64,000 bases of DNA from Cutibacterium sp. (GTDB lineage: Bacteria > Actinomycetota > Actinomycetes > Propionibacteriales > Propionibacteriaceae). The DNA lies in NCBI RefSeq assembly GCF_030525615.1, contig NZ_JAUNEJ010000002.1, forward strand, positions 223,855-287,854, given 5' to 3'. The position numbers and the translations under genes were made by a program. Position 1 is the first letter of the stretch, and the number at the start of each line of letters is the position of its first letter. Below are positions 1 to 7,857 of the stretch, piece by piece. The notes below the pieces were generated by a model that was given only the letters and a program-made list of their open reading frames with translations, was not told where the DNA came from and searched no databases.

Positions 1-100
1 TCTTCTTGAGTGGTTAAGCTTCGATCTCGGCGATCACCTTCCTGTCGCCTTCGGACTCAGGAAACACACCAACCAATACCGTGATTAAAGACGACGCTCG

Positions 101-724
101 TCAGCGATTCCACTTCTTCTGGTACTTTGCAAACTTCTTGGACCCGGGCCCATAAATGACAACGTCTCCGAGAATGTTCACCCCACGCAAGGTGAGTACC
201 GGGGCGTCACGGCCAGGCTGCGCGAGACCTCGAATCTTGACCTCGCCGAGCACCCGTGACACCCAGTCCTCAATACGGACCCCATCGGGCGCCAGGATTA
301 TCGCGTCACCCATGACAAGCGTCAGATCAATGGTGATGTGATCGCTCGCCCACGCCATGGACGTTAGGTCGAAACACGAATCTCCCATGAACGCGCGCAC
401 GGTGGTGTGCTTAGCCATGGTCCGCCCGGATGCCCAAACTGCATCGCCCAAAATGCACGTCATGTGGTCGGTATCCGAGCCGGGGGCCAGACGTACGATC
501 CCCGCGTTGTCGTGCGACGCACAGACACTGACACTCTCGGGGGTCGCTCCCAGATCAGCGAGCAACCTACCCAGATCACCATAGGTGTGGGCCTGCAGGG
601 CGGCCTCGACCCTCTCGGAATGCTCATCGCGAGTCAGCTTTCCAACAGCCCAGGCTTCGTCAAGAATACCCGTTGCCCGGGCACGCTCGGCATCACCAAT
701 CCGCCATTCGTCGGAGATTGCCAT
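101..724 (-). CDS. DUF1707 / LiaF-like domain protein
   Basis: The first 55 or so residues are a DUF1707 domain: the start has the typical DAERARATG stretch, then LTRDEHSERVEAAL and a helix ending GDLGRLLADL. The rest (about residues 70-205) is a beta-rich domain with repeated GD turns, similar to the C-terminal domain of LiaF/YvqF cell-envelope proteins. No membrane segment is visible, so the product is probably cytosolic or peripheral. These two domains are often paired in Actinobacteria, where the function is largely unassigned and envelope-stress sensing is suggested by the LiaF likeness. The gene stands alone, transcribed away from the riboswitch. After its stop the same frame stays open to about base 14, but with no credible start. 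Confidence 0.8.
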   Translation of the reverse strand: MAISDEWRIGDAERARATGILDEAWAVGKLTRDEHSERVEAALQAHTYGDLGRLLADLGATPESVSVCASHDNAGIVRLAPGSDTDHMTCILGDAVWASGRTMAKHTTVRAFMGDSCFDLTSMAWASDHITIDLTLVMGDAIILAPDGVRIEDWVSRVLGEVKIRGLAQPGRDAPVLTLRGVNILGDVVIYGPGSKKFAKYQKKWNR

Positions 725-803
725 GCGGAGAGTCTACGACATACACAACCTCATACATCCCCAGCATCTAGCGTTGACTCGTCGTCATAACCGTTCATAT
801 AGT

Positions 804-976
804 GGCTGGTGCACATGGTTCCCGTGTTCGCACGGGCCAAGAGGGAATCCGGTGAGAATCCGGAGCTGCCCCGCAGCGGTGTACGAGAACGACCGCCGTC
901 ATAACGCACTGTGTTTCGTCATGGGAAGCGACGGCCAGTAGGCAACGAGTGCTCGTAAGCCCGAAGACCTGCCAGG
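804..976 (+). promoter_or_regulatory. Cobalamin (B12) riboswitch
   Basis: The leader has the conserved parts of the adenosylcobalamin aptamer in order. A GAATCCGGTGAGAATCCGGA core (about 844-864) is followed by GCTGCCCCGCAGC and then the B12 box AAGCCCGAAGACCTGCC at 957-973. It ends about 126 bases before the ATG of the ribonucleotide reductase gene at 1103, leaving room for an expression platform around the ribosome binding site. Aptamers of this family usually switch expression off when the coenzyme is abundant. That fits control of a B12-independent enzyme better than a B12-dependent one. Confidence 0.9.
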
Positions 977-1102
977 TGTGGTCCCGCAACCGCGGGGCCC
1001 GGTTCGCGATCTCGCGGGAAGTATCGCAGCGTACCTGGGGACCAGTGTCCCCACTGCATTCCGCCTGCTCGCGTGCCCACGGCATCGCACGGAGGAATTG
1101 CA

Positions 1103-3556
1103 ATGAGCGCCGATCCCATCTCGACCATCCACGTCTGCAAACGCGACGGGTCTTTAGCCCCTTACGACGGCAACGAAGTCGCCGCGTCCATCATGGACTC
1201 AGCCCGTGGGCTTGACGACGCCGTCGCCCGGGTAACTCTGCTACAGGCCGAAGTCGAGATCACCCTCTTCGAGGGAATCACCACCGACGCCTTGGACGAG
1301 GCCGTCATCCAGGTCGCTCTGGGCAATGCCAAGAACGACCCGGCCTTCGCCACCATCGCAAGCCGTATCGCCGTCAAGAAGCTGTACAAGGAAGTGTTCG
1401 GCAGTATCCATGACGGTGGCATTAAGCCCGATCAAGTGCGTGATCTGCACCGTTCCTGCTTCCCACACATGATCGAGCACCTCGTTTCTGAGGGTCATCT
1501 TGATGAGCGTCTGGGACAGATATTCGACCTTGAGGCGCTCGCTGCCGCCATTGATCCCAGTCGTGACGACCTCATCGGCTTTACCGGCGTTCGCACGATG
1601 ACCAACCGGTATTTTTTGCGCACCTCTGACAACCGAGCGTTGGAAGTGCCGCAATACTTCTGGATGCGGGTGGCAATGGGACTCAGCCTCACCGAGGACG
1701 ATCCCACGTCTTCCGCCCTCGCCTTGTACGACTCGATGAGTAACCTGCGTCACCTCCCGGCTGGGTCCACGCTCGTCAACGCGGGGACACCTGCGGCTCA
1801 GCTGTCCAACTGTTTCGTCATGCGCACAGAGGACGACCTCGAGCACATCGCACAGACGATCCACGACGTGATGTGGATCACCAAAGGCACCGGCGGTATC
1901 GGACTGTCGATGTCCGACCTACGGTGCGAGGGATCGCCGATTCGCTCCGACAACACGGCCTCGACCGGACCCATTCCCTTCATGCACACCATCGACTCGA
2001 CGCTGCGAGCCGTCTCGCAGGGCGGTAAGAAGCTTGGTGCGCTGTGCTTCTACATGGAAAACTGGCACATGGATTTCCCGCAGTTCCTTGATCTGCGGCA
2101 GAACACAGGTGACCCGTACCGGCGCACCCGTACCGCCGACACTGCGGTGTGGATCTCCGACGAATTCATGAAACGAGTGGCCAAGGACGAGGACTGGTAC
2201 CTCTTCGACCCCGCCGAGACCCCTGATCTCACCGAGTTGACCGGGTCAGCTTTCTCCAAGCGGTACGCCTACTACATCGAACAGGCCAAGGCCGGAAACC
2301 TCCAGCGTTTCCGCCGTACCACCGCCCGCGAGCAGTTCCGGGCCATCCTGATGAGCCTGCAAACAACGTCGCACCCGTGGCTGACGTGGAAAGACAGCGT
2401 CAATACCCGTGCATTGACGCGCAACACCGGGACGATTCACTCCTCGAATCTATGCACCGAGATCTGCCTGCCCCAGGATCGCGACCACACCTCAGTGTGC
2501 AACCTGGCCTCCGTGAACCTCGCCACCCACCTCGTCGGTCCGTGGGGGAATCGCCGCATGGATTGGACGCAGCTAGCCGCCACCACTCGGCTGGCGGTGC
2601 GTCACCTGGACAACCTCGTCGACATCACCACATCTGCGGTGCCGCAGGCCCAGCGGTCCAATGTGGAGAACCGCGCCATCGGCTTGGGGGTCATGGGGTT
2701 GACTGACACGCTCGAACAGCTGCGGGTGCCCTACGACTCCCCTGAGGCCTGCGACATCGTTGATCGGGTCGTCGAGTTCATCAGCTGGAACGCCATCGAC
2801 ACCTCCGCTGACCTGGCCGCCGAGCGTGGCTCGTACCCGATGTTCGAGGGATCTGGCTGGTCAAAGGGGATGGTGCCGCTGGACACCCTCTCCGTCTTGG
2901 AGCGCGATCGCGGTGTTCCCGTTGACGTGGATCGAACGACGCGGATGGACTGGGACCGGCTGCGTGCCAAGGTGCGTCGAGGGATGCGCAATGCCACTGT
3001 CATGGCGATTGCCCCAACCACCTCCATTGGTCTGGTCGCTGGCACGACACCGGGTCTGGACCCGCGATTTTCCCAAATGTTCTCACGAGCCACCTCGGCT
3101 GGGAAGTTCGTCGGGGTCAACCGTAATCTCGTCAACGACCTCAAGGCCCTGGGACTGTGGGAGACGGTTCGTGAGGAATTACTGCGTCACCACGGCGATC
3201 CCAGCCAGATTGACGCCATCCCGGCCTCTTTGCGACGTCTTTACCGCACCTCCTTCACCTTAGACCCGATGGCCTACCTCAACGTGGCCGCCAGGGCGCA
3301 AAAGTGGGTGGACCAGGCCATCAGCCGCAACATCTACCTGGTCTCTCGGTCGGTCGGTGACATGGAGGACCTCTACACCGCCGCGTGGCGAATGGGCGTC
3401 AAGACGACCTACTACCTCCACATGCTGCCCCGTCATACCGCCGAGCAGTCAACAGTGGAAGTCAATAAGGCCGCAGGCCATCGCAGCGGCCCCCGTCGCG
3501 GGTTCGCCACCACAGTACGACGCAGCACCGGCACCGTGGCACAGCTGCACCTTTAG
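1103..3556 (+). CDS. nrdA: Ribonucleoside-diphosphate reductase, large (alpha) subunit
   Basis: This is the catalytic subunit that reduces ribonucleotides to deoxyribonucleotides. The ATG at 1103 is preferred over the in-frame upstream ATG at 1073 because GGAGGA lies 7 bases before it. Residues 1-90 form an ATP cone (KRDGSLAPYDGNEV). Active-site residues are visible: C237 in SNCFVM, N449-x-C451-x-E453 in NLCTE, and C466 in SVCNLASVN. Y770-Y771 in KTTYYLHM match the tyrosine pair that carries the radical from NrdB in class I enzymes, which argues against class II. No nrdB follows. The tail after about residue 785 has no C-x-x-C pair, and the next frame looks more like a native tail, so a 3' frameshift is suspected. 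A cobalamin riboswitch precedes the gene. Class II (NrdJ) is the alternative. Confidence 0.85.
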   Translation: MSADPISTIHVCKRDGSLAPYDGNEVAASIMDSARGLDDAVARVTLLQAEVEITLFEGITTDALDEAVIQVALGNAKNDPAFATIASRIAVKKLYKEVFGSIHDGGIKPDQVRDLHRSCFPHMIEHLVSEGHLDERLGQIFDLEALAAAIDPSRDDLIGFTGVRTMTNRYFLRTSDNRALEVPQYFWMRVAMGLSLTEDDPTSSALALYDSMSNLRHLPAGSTLVNAGTPAAQLSNCFVMRTEDDLEHIAQTIHDVMWITKGTGGIGLSMSDLRCEGSPIRSDNTASTGPIPFMHTIDSTLRAVSQGGKKLGALCFYMENWHMDFPQFLDLRQNTGDPYRRTRTADTAVWISDEFMKRVAKDEDWYLFDPAETPDLTELTGSAFSKRYAYYIEQAKAGNLQRFRRTTAREQFRAILMSLQTTSHPWLTWKDSVNTRALTRNTGTIHSSNLCTEICLPQDRDHTSVCNLASVNLATHLVGPWGNRRMDWTQLAATTRLAVRHLDNLVDITTSAVPQAQRSNVENRAIGLGVMGLTDTLEQLRVPYDSPEACDIVDRVVEFISWNAIDTSADLAAERGSYPMFEGSGWSKGMVPLDTLSVLERDRGVPVDVDRTTRMDWDRLRAKVRRGMRNATVMAIAPTTSIGLVAGTTPGLDPRFSQMFSRATSAGKFVGVNRNLVNDLKALGLWETVREELLRHHGDPSQIDAIPASLRRLYRTSFTLDPMAYLNVAARAQKWVDQAISRNIYLVSRSVGDMEDLYTAAWRMGVKTTYYLHMLPRHTAEQSTVEVNKAAGHRSGPRRGFATTVRRSTGTVAQLHL

Positions 3557-3627
3557 GCTCCCTGAGGCCACGGGCTGCCTTTAGCCCCCAGTTACGCCAC
3601 GGATGTACACCTGCGCCGTGCAAACGT

Positions 3628-3654
3628 GGCGCAACTGCGCAAAACTGGCGCAAC
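3628..3654 (+). repeat. Intergenic GGCGCAAC repeat, copy 1
   Basis: GGCGCAACTG at 3628 is followed by CTGGCGCAAC at 3645-3654. The same unit, differing by one base and a one-base gap, occurs at 5687-5713. The two copies bracket the pair of PH-domain genes. Copy 2 is half of a perfect inverted repeat, but copy 1 is not. Confidence 0.6.
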
Positions 3655-3725
3655 TACCACTGGAGTTTTCGGGTTCAAAAATATGCTTTGGGTCTTGATA
3701 CCGTCCCTTGTTAAGGTTCCATGCC

Positions 3726-4214
3726 ATGGACGATCTTTTCAGCCCTCCCGGGGGCGAATGGCATCCAGTTTCCCCGAAATTCGTCACCGTCAAAAAGCTC
3801 ATGGTCTGTCTAACCTGGGGCATTCTGACGGTCGTCCTTGCCGTCGTGCTGGGAGTTATCGTCACGTGGTGGGCCGGGGCCATCGCTGCAGTAGTCGGCC
3901 TGATCTTTACCGGATGGCGATTCTCGCGAATGCCCGCTGTCGTCGCGGCGATGGGCTGGTGCGAACGCGGAAGCGACCTGTGCATTCGTTCCGGACCGTG
4001 GTTCCGTCATATGGTCATCGTCCCCTATGGCCGAATGCAGGCCATTGAAATCAACGCTGGCCCCTTCGACCGGCACTGGGGCTTGGCATCCGTGGAGCTC
4101 GTCACTGCTTCAGCGCTTACAGACGCCTCCCTTAATGGTCTGCCAGTCGAGGAAGCCAATGCCCTGCGTGACCGGATCACGGCTATGGCCGAAGAAAAGG
4201 ACGCGGCCCTGTGA
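3726..4214 (+). CDS. PH domain-containing membrane protein (YdbS-like)
   Basis: A 162-residue protein. I start it at the ATG at 3726 (MDDLFSPPGGEWHPVSPKFV) rather than the TTG at 3708, since the TTG extension has no ribosome site. Two adjacent hydrophobic segments lie at about residues 21-60, followed by a bacterial PH-like (bPH2/DUF304) fold that includes IVPYGRMQAIEINAGPFDRHWGLASVEL. That motif is typical of YdbS. The GTG of the next gene overlaps this stop by four bases (GTGA), so the two proteins are translationally coupled and probably form a membrane complex, as YdbS and YdbT are thought to. The biochemical role of the family is not established. Confidence 0.85.
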   Translation: MDDLFSPPGGEWHPVSPKFVTVKKLMVCLTWGILTVVLAVVLGVIVTWWAGAIAAVVGLIFTGWRFSRMPAVVAAMGWCERGSDLCIRSGPWFRHMVIVPYGRMQAIEINAGPFDRHWGLASVELVTASALTDASLNGLPVEEANALRDRITAMAEEKDAAL

Positions 4215-5659
4215 CCCCGGAACAGCACCACCTCGAGGGGGACCGGGGCGACATCACCATTCCCCCCGAGCCGGCACCAGGGCGACCCCTGCCCGAGGGA
4301 GTCGTGGAAAGACGCCTCCACTGGGCAACCCCATTGGTACGCGGCTGGATCATCATCACTGCCGCTGCCGTCATTGTGCTTCAGCAGTTACTTGAAAACG
4401 GCGAGGAGCTGACATCACTGTCGCTCCGCGATCTCGGAATCGGCGGCACCGTAATAGTCATCGTCGCCATCCTGCAAATCGTTGCCGGTTTCTTCGCGTG
4501 GGTGACCACCAGATTCCACATCGACGAAAACGAGGTACGCATTGAACACCGCTTCATCAGCCATGAATCCGACCGGCTAGCCCTGTCCAAGATTCAGGGA
4601 GTTGACGTCGTACAGCCCTTCGCCGCCAGAATCGTCGGCCTGGCAAGCCTCAACATTGACGTCGGGGCGTCCAATTCCAAGAAAATCGAGTTCCTGAAGC
4701 GTCGCGAAGCTTACGAACTGCGGGACTTGCTCATCTCGCGGGCACACCACGAAGAGACTCAGCCTGACGACGACAACGCGGGTGACGGCGTCGGGTCTCA
4801 GTGGTGGGACCGACGCCGCGACGAGCAAGAAATCGTCAGCGTCACCGCCAAGCGAGCCCTGATAGCCGGGTTCTTGTCGATGACCTTTTTCGTCCAGCTG
4901 CTGATCTTCATTGCGGCAACCGTCATCAGCGTCGTCACGGGTGAACCTGTCGGCATTGCCGTCATCGCCGCTTTCGCATTGACCATGATTGGTGTGGTGT
5001 GGAAGCAGCTCAACGCCGCGTGGAAATTCTCCCTACTGAGGTCGGCTGGCGCCCTCAAGGCAGTCCACGGCCTCACCAACCTGACGACGCGCGCCGTCCC
5101 GGTACGCCGGGTGCAGGCAGTGGAGATCTCCACGCCGCTGTTGTGGCGCCCCTTGGGGCTTTCCCGCATCACCATGACGGTACTGGGCGGGGCTGACCTG
5201 TCCGACGTTGAGCAGTCGACGATTTTGCTGCCTATCGGTGATGACGCGCAGGTCCACGCCGCCCTGGATGCGTTGTGGCCAGGGTTCCGGGTTAATTCGG
5301 TGCCTCTCAACGGAATCCCGAAACGTGCCCGGTGGTTCCGCTGGTTCGACCAAAAAATCATCGGCTGGGGATTTGACGAAGAGGTCGTCGTGACCCGGCA
5401 GGGACTGTTTAACCGCACCCTGAGTATCGTCCCGCACGCCCGGTCGCAATCGGTGCGGCTGTCCCAAGGCCCGCTGCAGCGTCGACTCGGTCTGGCTGAT
5501 TTCGACGTACAAACCTCGTCGGGCCCGGTGACGGTGTCGTGTTCCAACCTGGATGCCTCTGCCGCGCGGACCTTCGTCATCGGTCAGATGGACCGTACCC
5601 GCGCCGCCCGCGCCCGGGAGTTATCGCCAACAGAGCACCCGGTCACCCTAGCCCCCTGA
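4211..5659 (+). CDS. PH domain-containing membrane protein (YdbT-like)
   Basis: A 482-residue protein with two or more bPH2 (DUF304) units. The first, at about residues 90-175, contains RFHIDENEVRIEHRFIS and the family motif LSKIQGVDVVQPF. A second unit at about 275-370 contains VRRVQAVEISTPLLWRPLG, and a third near the C terminus contains GLFNRTLSIVPHARSQSVRL. Hydrophobic pairs lie at about 45-95 and 215-260. The internal repetition of the PH unit is what defines YdbT. The start is GTG 4211, overlapping the stop of the upstream partner. Function is unknown; a role in membrane or envelope homeostasis is inference. Confidence 0.85.
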   Translation: MTPEQHHLEGDRGDITIPPEPAPGRPLPEGVVERRLHWATPLVRGWIIITAAAVIVLQQLLENGEELTSLSLRDLGIGGTVIVIVAILQIVAGFFAWVTTRFHIDENEVRIEHRFISHESDRLALSKIQGVDVVQPFAARIVGLASLNIDVGASNSKKIEFLKRREAYELRDLLISRAHHEETQPDDDNAGDGVGSQWWDRRRDEQEIVSVTAKRALIAGFLSMTFFVQLLIFIAATVISVVTGEPVGIAVIAAFALTMIGVVWKQLNAAWKFSLLRSAGALKAVHGLTNLTTRAVPVRRVQAVEISTPLLWRPLGLSRITMTVLGGADLSDVEQSTILLPIGDDAQVHAALDALWPGFRVNSVPLNGIPKRARWFRWFDQKIIGWGFDEEVVVTRQGLFNRTLSIVPHARSQSVRLSQGPLQRRLGLADFDVQTSSGPVTVSCSNLDASAARTFVIGQMDRTRAARARELSPTEHPVTLAP

Positions 5660-5666
5660 CCAGTTC

Positions 5667-5713
5667 CAGTTGCGCCGGCCATATACGGCGCAACTGCACA
5701 AACTGGCGCAACC
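5667..5713 (+). repeat. Inverted repeat and GGCGCAAC repeat, copy 2
   Basis: CAGTTGCGCC (5667-5676) pairs perfectly with GGCGCAACTG (5687-5696) around a 10-base loop, and a further CTGGCGCAAC follows at 5704-5713. It lies 8 bases after the PH-domain operon, so it may be a terminator without a clear T tract. Its right arm belongs to the repeat also found at 3628-3654. Confidence 0.6.
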
Positions 5714-5805
5714 TGAAAACCCGGTGGTTTCCACCCGCTCACCATCAGTAACCGCCTCTCCCCTCGTACCCCCGCTCCCGCCACCACCCATTACACTTAT
5801 CCACC

Positions 5806-6621
5806 ATGAGCAACGTGCTGGGAATTGACGTCGGAGGCTCCGGGATCAAGGGTGCCCCGGTTGACCTCGAAGTCGGAGACTTCGCCGAACCAAGGCTTCG
5901 CATCACCACCCCTGAAAAGTCCTCACCCAAGAACGTCGTCGCGGTACTGCGCGAGATCGTCGACAATTTCGCCCCCACCATTGGCGACGGGCCAGTCGGT
6001 ATCTCCTTCCCCGCCCCGGCACGCCACGGCGTCATCCCCTTCATCGCCAACCTTGACCAAGAATGGGCCGGGCTGCACGCCGAGAATTACATCAGTGACG
6101 CACTTGGCCGCCCGGTGACCGTCCTCAACGACGCCGACGCCGCTGGTTTGGGCGAGGTCCACTACGGTGCCGCCAAGGGAGTTCCGGGCCTCGTCATCCT
6201 CACCACGCTGGGAACTGGTATTGGATCAGCTGTTATCAACAACGGCGTACTGCTGCCGAACACCGAACTCGGCCATATCGAAATCGATGGTCACGACGCC
6301 GAAAGTCGCGCTGCCTCTTCGGTCAAGGACCGCAAAAAGATGTCTTACAAGGACTGGGCGACCAAGCGCCTGCAGCCTTACTACGCGACACTCGAAATGC
6401 TGTTCTCCCCTGACCTCTTCGTTGTTGGAGGCGGTGTCTCCAAGGATCACGACAAGTTCTTCAAGTACCTCGATCTGGAGACCCCGATCGTCCCAGCACA
6501 GCTGCGCAATCGCGCCGGAATCATTGGCGCGGCCTGGCAGGCTCAGTGGCGTCTAGAGCACCCTGACGTCACCGAGCAGCAAGTGATCGCGGCGGCCGAA
6601 GAGGCCAAGAAAGACGACTGA
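5806..6621 (+). CDS. ppgK: Polyphosphate glucokinase
   Basis: A 271-residue ROK-type sugar kinase that phosphorylates glucose using inorganic polyphosphate or ATP. The N terminus has the phosphate-binding loop LGIDVGGSGIKG. The ROK motifs LNDADAAGLGE and TLGTGIGSAVINNG follow, then ELGHIEIDG, and near the C terminus LFVVGGGVSKDHDKFF. Length and motif order match the actinobacterial PpgK family rather than ordinary glucokinases. The gene is monocistronic, with a strong hairpin terminator about 14 bases after the stop. It feeds glucose 6-phosphate to Pgi, which is encoded at 12.8 kb. Confidence 0.93.
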   Translation: MSNVLGIDVGGSGIKGAPVDLEVGDFAEPRLRITTPEKSSPKNVVAVLREIVDNFAPTIGDGPVGISFPAPARHGVIPFIANLDQEWAGLHAENYISDALGRPVTVLNDADAAGLGEVHYGAAKGVPGLVILTTLGTGIGSAVINNGVLLPNTELGHIEIDGHDAESRAASSVKDRKKMSYKDWATKRLQPYYATLEMLFSPDLFVVGGGVSKDHDKFFKYLDLETPIVPAQLRNRAGIIGAAWQAQWRLEHPDVTEQQVIAAAEEAKKDD

Positions 6622-6635
6622 CCCATCTGAGACTG

Positions 6636-6669
6636 AGCGATCGCCCGCCCCTGTGGACGGGCGATCGCT
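6636..6669. terminator. Bidirectional hairpin terminator
   Basis: A perfect 12-bp stem (AGCGATCGCCCG with CGGGCGATCGCT) around a 10-base loop. It lies between ppgK and the convergent rpmJ, so it can end both transcripts. Confidence 0.8.
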
Positions 6670-6701
6670 TGTTGTCAACCGCCGCCGAGATCAGCGCCAA
6701 C

Positions 6702-6824
6702 TCAGCCCTGATGAGCCTTAAACCGTGGGTTCTTTTTGTTGATGACATAGACGCGACCCCGGCGACGCACTACCTGGGAACCGGGCTGGTTCTTGAGAGA
6801 ACGCAAGGAGTTCCTGATCTTCAG
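6702..6824 (-). CDS. rpmJ: Ribosomal protein L36, zinc-free paralogue
   Basis: A 40-residue L36. The sequence runs [16 protein letters not shown], then [18 protein letters not shown], then KAHQG. The cysteines and histidine that hold zinc in the canonical L36 are absent, so this is the 'C-minus' paralogue made when zinc is scarce. The codon in the start position is CTG, not ATG or GTG, yet GAAGGG sits at good ribosome-site distance (5-6 bases) before it. No other in-frame start exists before a stop. Either CTG is used, weakly, or the start has been lost. A Zur-like palindrome lies just upstream. The fit to L36 over the full length is very strong. Confidence 0.85.
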   Translation of the reverse strand: MKIRNSLRSLKNQPGSQVVRRRGRVYVINKKNPRFKAHQG

Positions 6825-6838
6825 GATCGCCCTTCATT

Positions 6839-6858
6839 AGTGATAACGGTTATTATTC
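6839..6858 (-). promoter_or_regulatory. Zur-type operator upstream of rpmJ
   Basis: TGATAACGGTTATTA (6841-6855) is a near-perfect 7-1-7 palindrome (6 of 7 pairs) resembling the TGATAATGATTATCA-type sites bound by the zinc repressor Zur. It lies 17 bases upstream of rpmJ. A similar site stands in the rpmE2/rpmB divergent region at 41.76 kb, which supports the reading. Confidence 0.55.
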
Positions 6859-6906
6859 TCTTAACATTCGAAGCGCGCCCGTCCCACAGCACTCCTCCCG
6901 ATACCA

Positions 6907-7839
6907 TCAGTCGCGCGCGGTGCTTGCTGGCGAATCAGCAACGATTGCGGTGCCACGAGTGCCGTCAACGAGACCACGAATATCCTCCAAGGACCCGATG
7001 ACGGCACGTTTCCCGGTAGCTAAGGCGAAGTTGCAGGCTGCCCGGACCTTCGGCCCCATAGACCCTGCTGCGAACTTCAGGTAGGGAACATCCTCGGCAC
7101 GCAACGTCGTGATGACCCTCTGGCGAGGCGTTCCCCAGTTCTCGTAGACGCCATCCACATCCGTAGCGATCACCAGGAGATCGGCTCCAGCTCGCACCGC
7201 AAGCTCAGCCGCTGCCAGATCCTTGTCAATAACCGCCTCGACACCGTGAAGGTTGCCTTCCTTGTCAAAGACACACGGGATACCACCCCCGCCAGCGCAC
7301 ACCACGAGCACCCCGGAGTCGATCAACTGACGAATGGCCTTTTGTTCAACGATGTCGCGCGGCTGCGGGGACGCCACCACCCGGCGATAGTGCTCACCGT
7401 CGGGAGCGACGGACCACCCTTTCTGGGCAGCCAGCCGTTCTGCGGTCTCTTTGTCGTAGACCGGACCGATCGGCTTAGTGGGGTTGTCGAAAGCAGGGTC
7501 ATTAGCGTCAACCACCGTCATCGTTATCATGGTGACGATCTGCTGATCCTTGGGCATGACGTTGCCCAGTTCCTGCTCGAGCATGTAACCGATCATGGCC
7601 TGAGACTCAGCACCCAGCACGTCCAGCGGATACACGCCGACTTCCTCATAGGCCGTCGACTGCAACGCCAGCAGCCCCACCTGGGGGCCATTGCCGTGGG
7701 CCACAACGACTTCATGATTGACGGCGACTTCCCTAATTCGCTCAGCCGCGATCCTGACATTGGCGCGCTGGTTCTCCGCCGTCATTGGTTGACCGCGTCG
7801 CAGCAACGCGTTACCGCCCAATGCCACCAGAATCCTCAT
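6907..7839 (-). CDS. arcC: Carbamate kinase
   Basis: A 310-residue amino-acid-kinase-family enzyme that makes ATP and carbamate from carbamoyl phosphate and ADP. The N terminus [11 protein letters not shown] and the motifs [37 protein letters not shown] and [13 protein letters not shown] are diagnostic for carbamate kinase. The gene follows ornithine carbamoyltransferase on the same strand with an 18-base gap, forming the last two steps of the arginine deiminase pathway. No arginine deiminase (arcA) or antiporter (arcD) is next to them here, so the first step must be encoded elsewhere or be missing. Confidence 0.95.
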   Translation of the reverse strand: MRILVALGGNALLRRGQPMTAENQRANVRIAAERIREVAVNHEVVVAHGNGPQVGLLALQSTAYEEVGVYPLDVLGAESQAMIGYMLEQELGNVMPKDQQIVTMITMTVVDANDPAFDNPTKPIGPVYDKETAERLAAQKGWSVAPDGEHYRRVVASPQPRDIVEQKAIRQLIDSGVLVVCAGGGGIPCVFDKEGNLHGVEAVIDKDLAAAELAVRAGADLLVIATDVDGVYENWGTPRQRVITTLRAEDVPYLKFAAGSMGPKVRAACNFALATGKRAVIGSLEDIRGLVDGTRGTAIVADSPASTARD

Positions 7840-7857
7840 CGCTTCCTCCAGCCACCG

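Noticed and set aside
14..100. Open codons after the DUF1707 stop, ending VFPESEGDRKVIAEIEA
   Set aside because: Same frame as the upstream gene after its TGA, with no convincing start or ribosome site. A C-terminal extension lost through the stop is possible but cannot be supported.
1073..1102. Ten-codon N-terminal extension of nrdA
   Set aside because: It would place the ribosome site GGAGGA inside the coding sequence; the ATG at 1103 is the better start.
804..3556. Reading the reductase as class II NrdJ because a B12 riboswitch precedes it
   Set aside because: The Tyr-Tyr pair near the C terminus and the lack of the class II C-terminal zinc region favour class I, and riboswitch repression makes sense for a B12-independent enzyme. 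Kept as an alternative.
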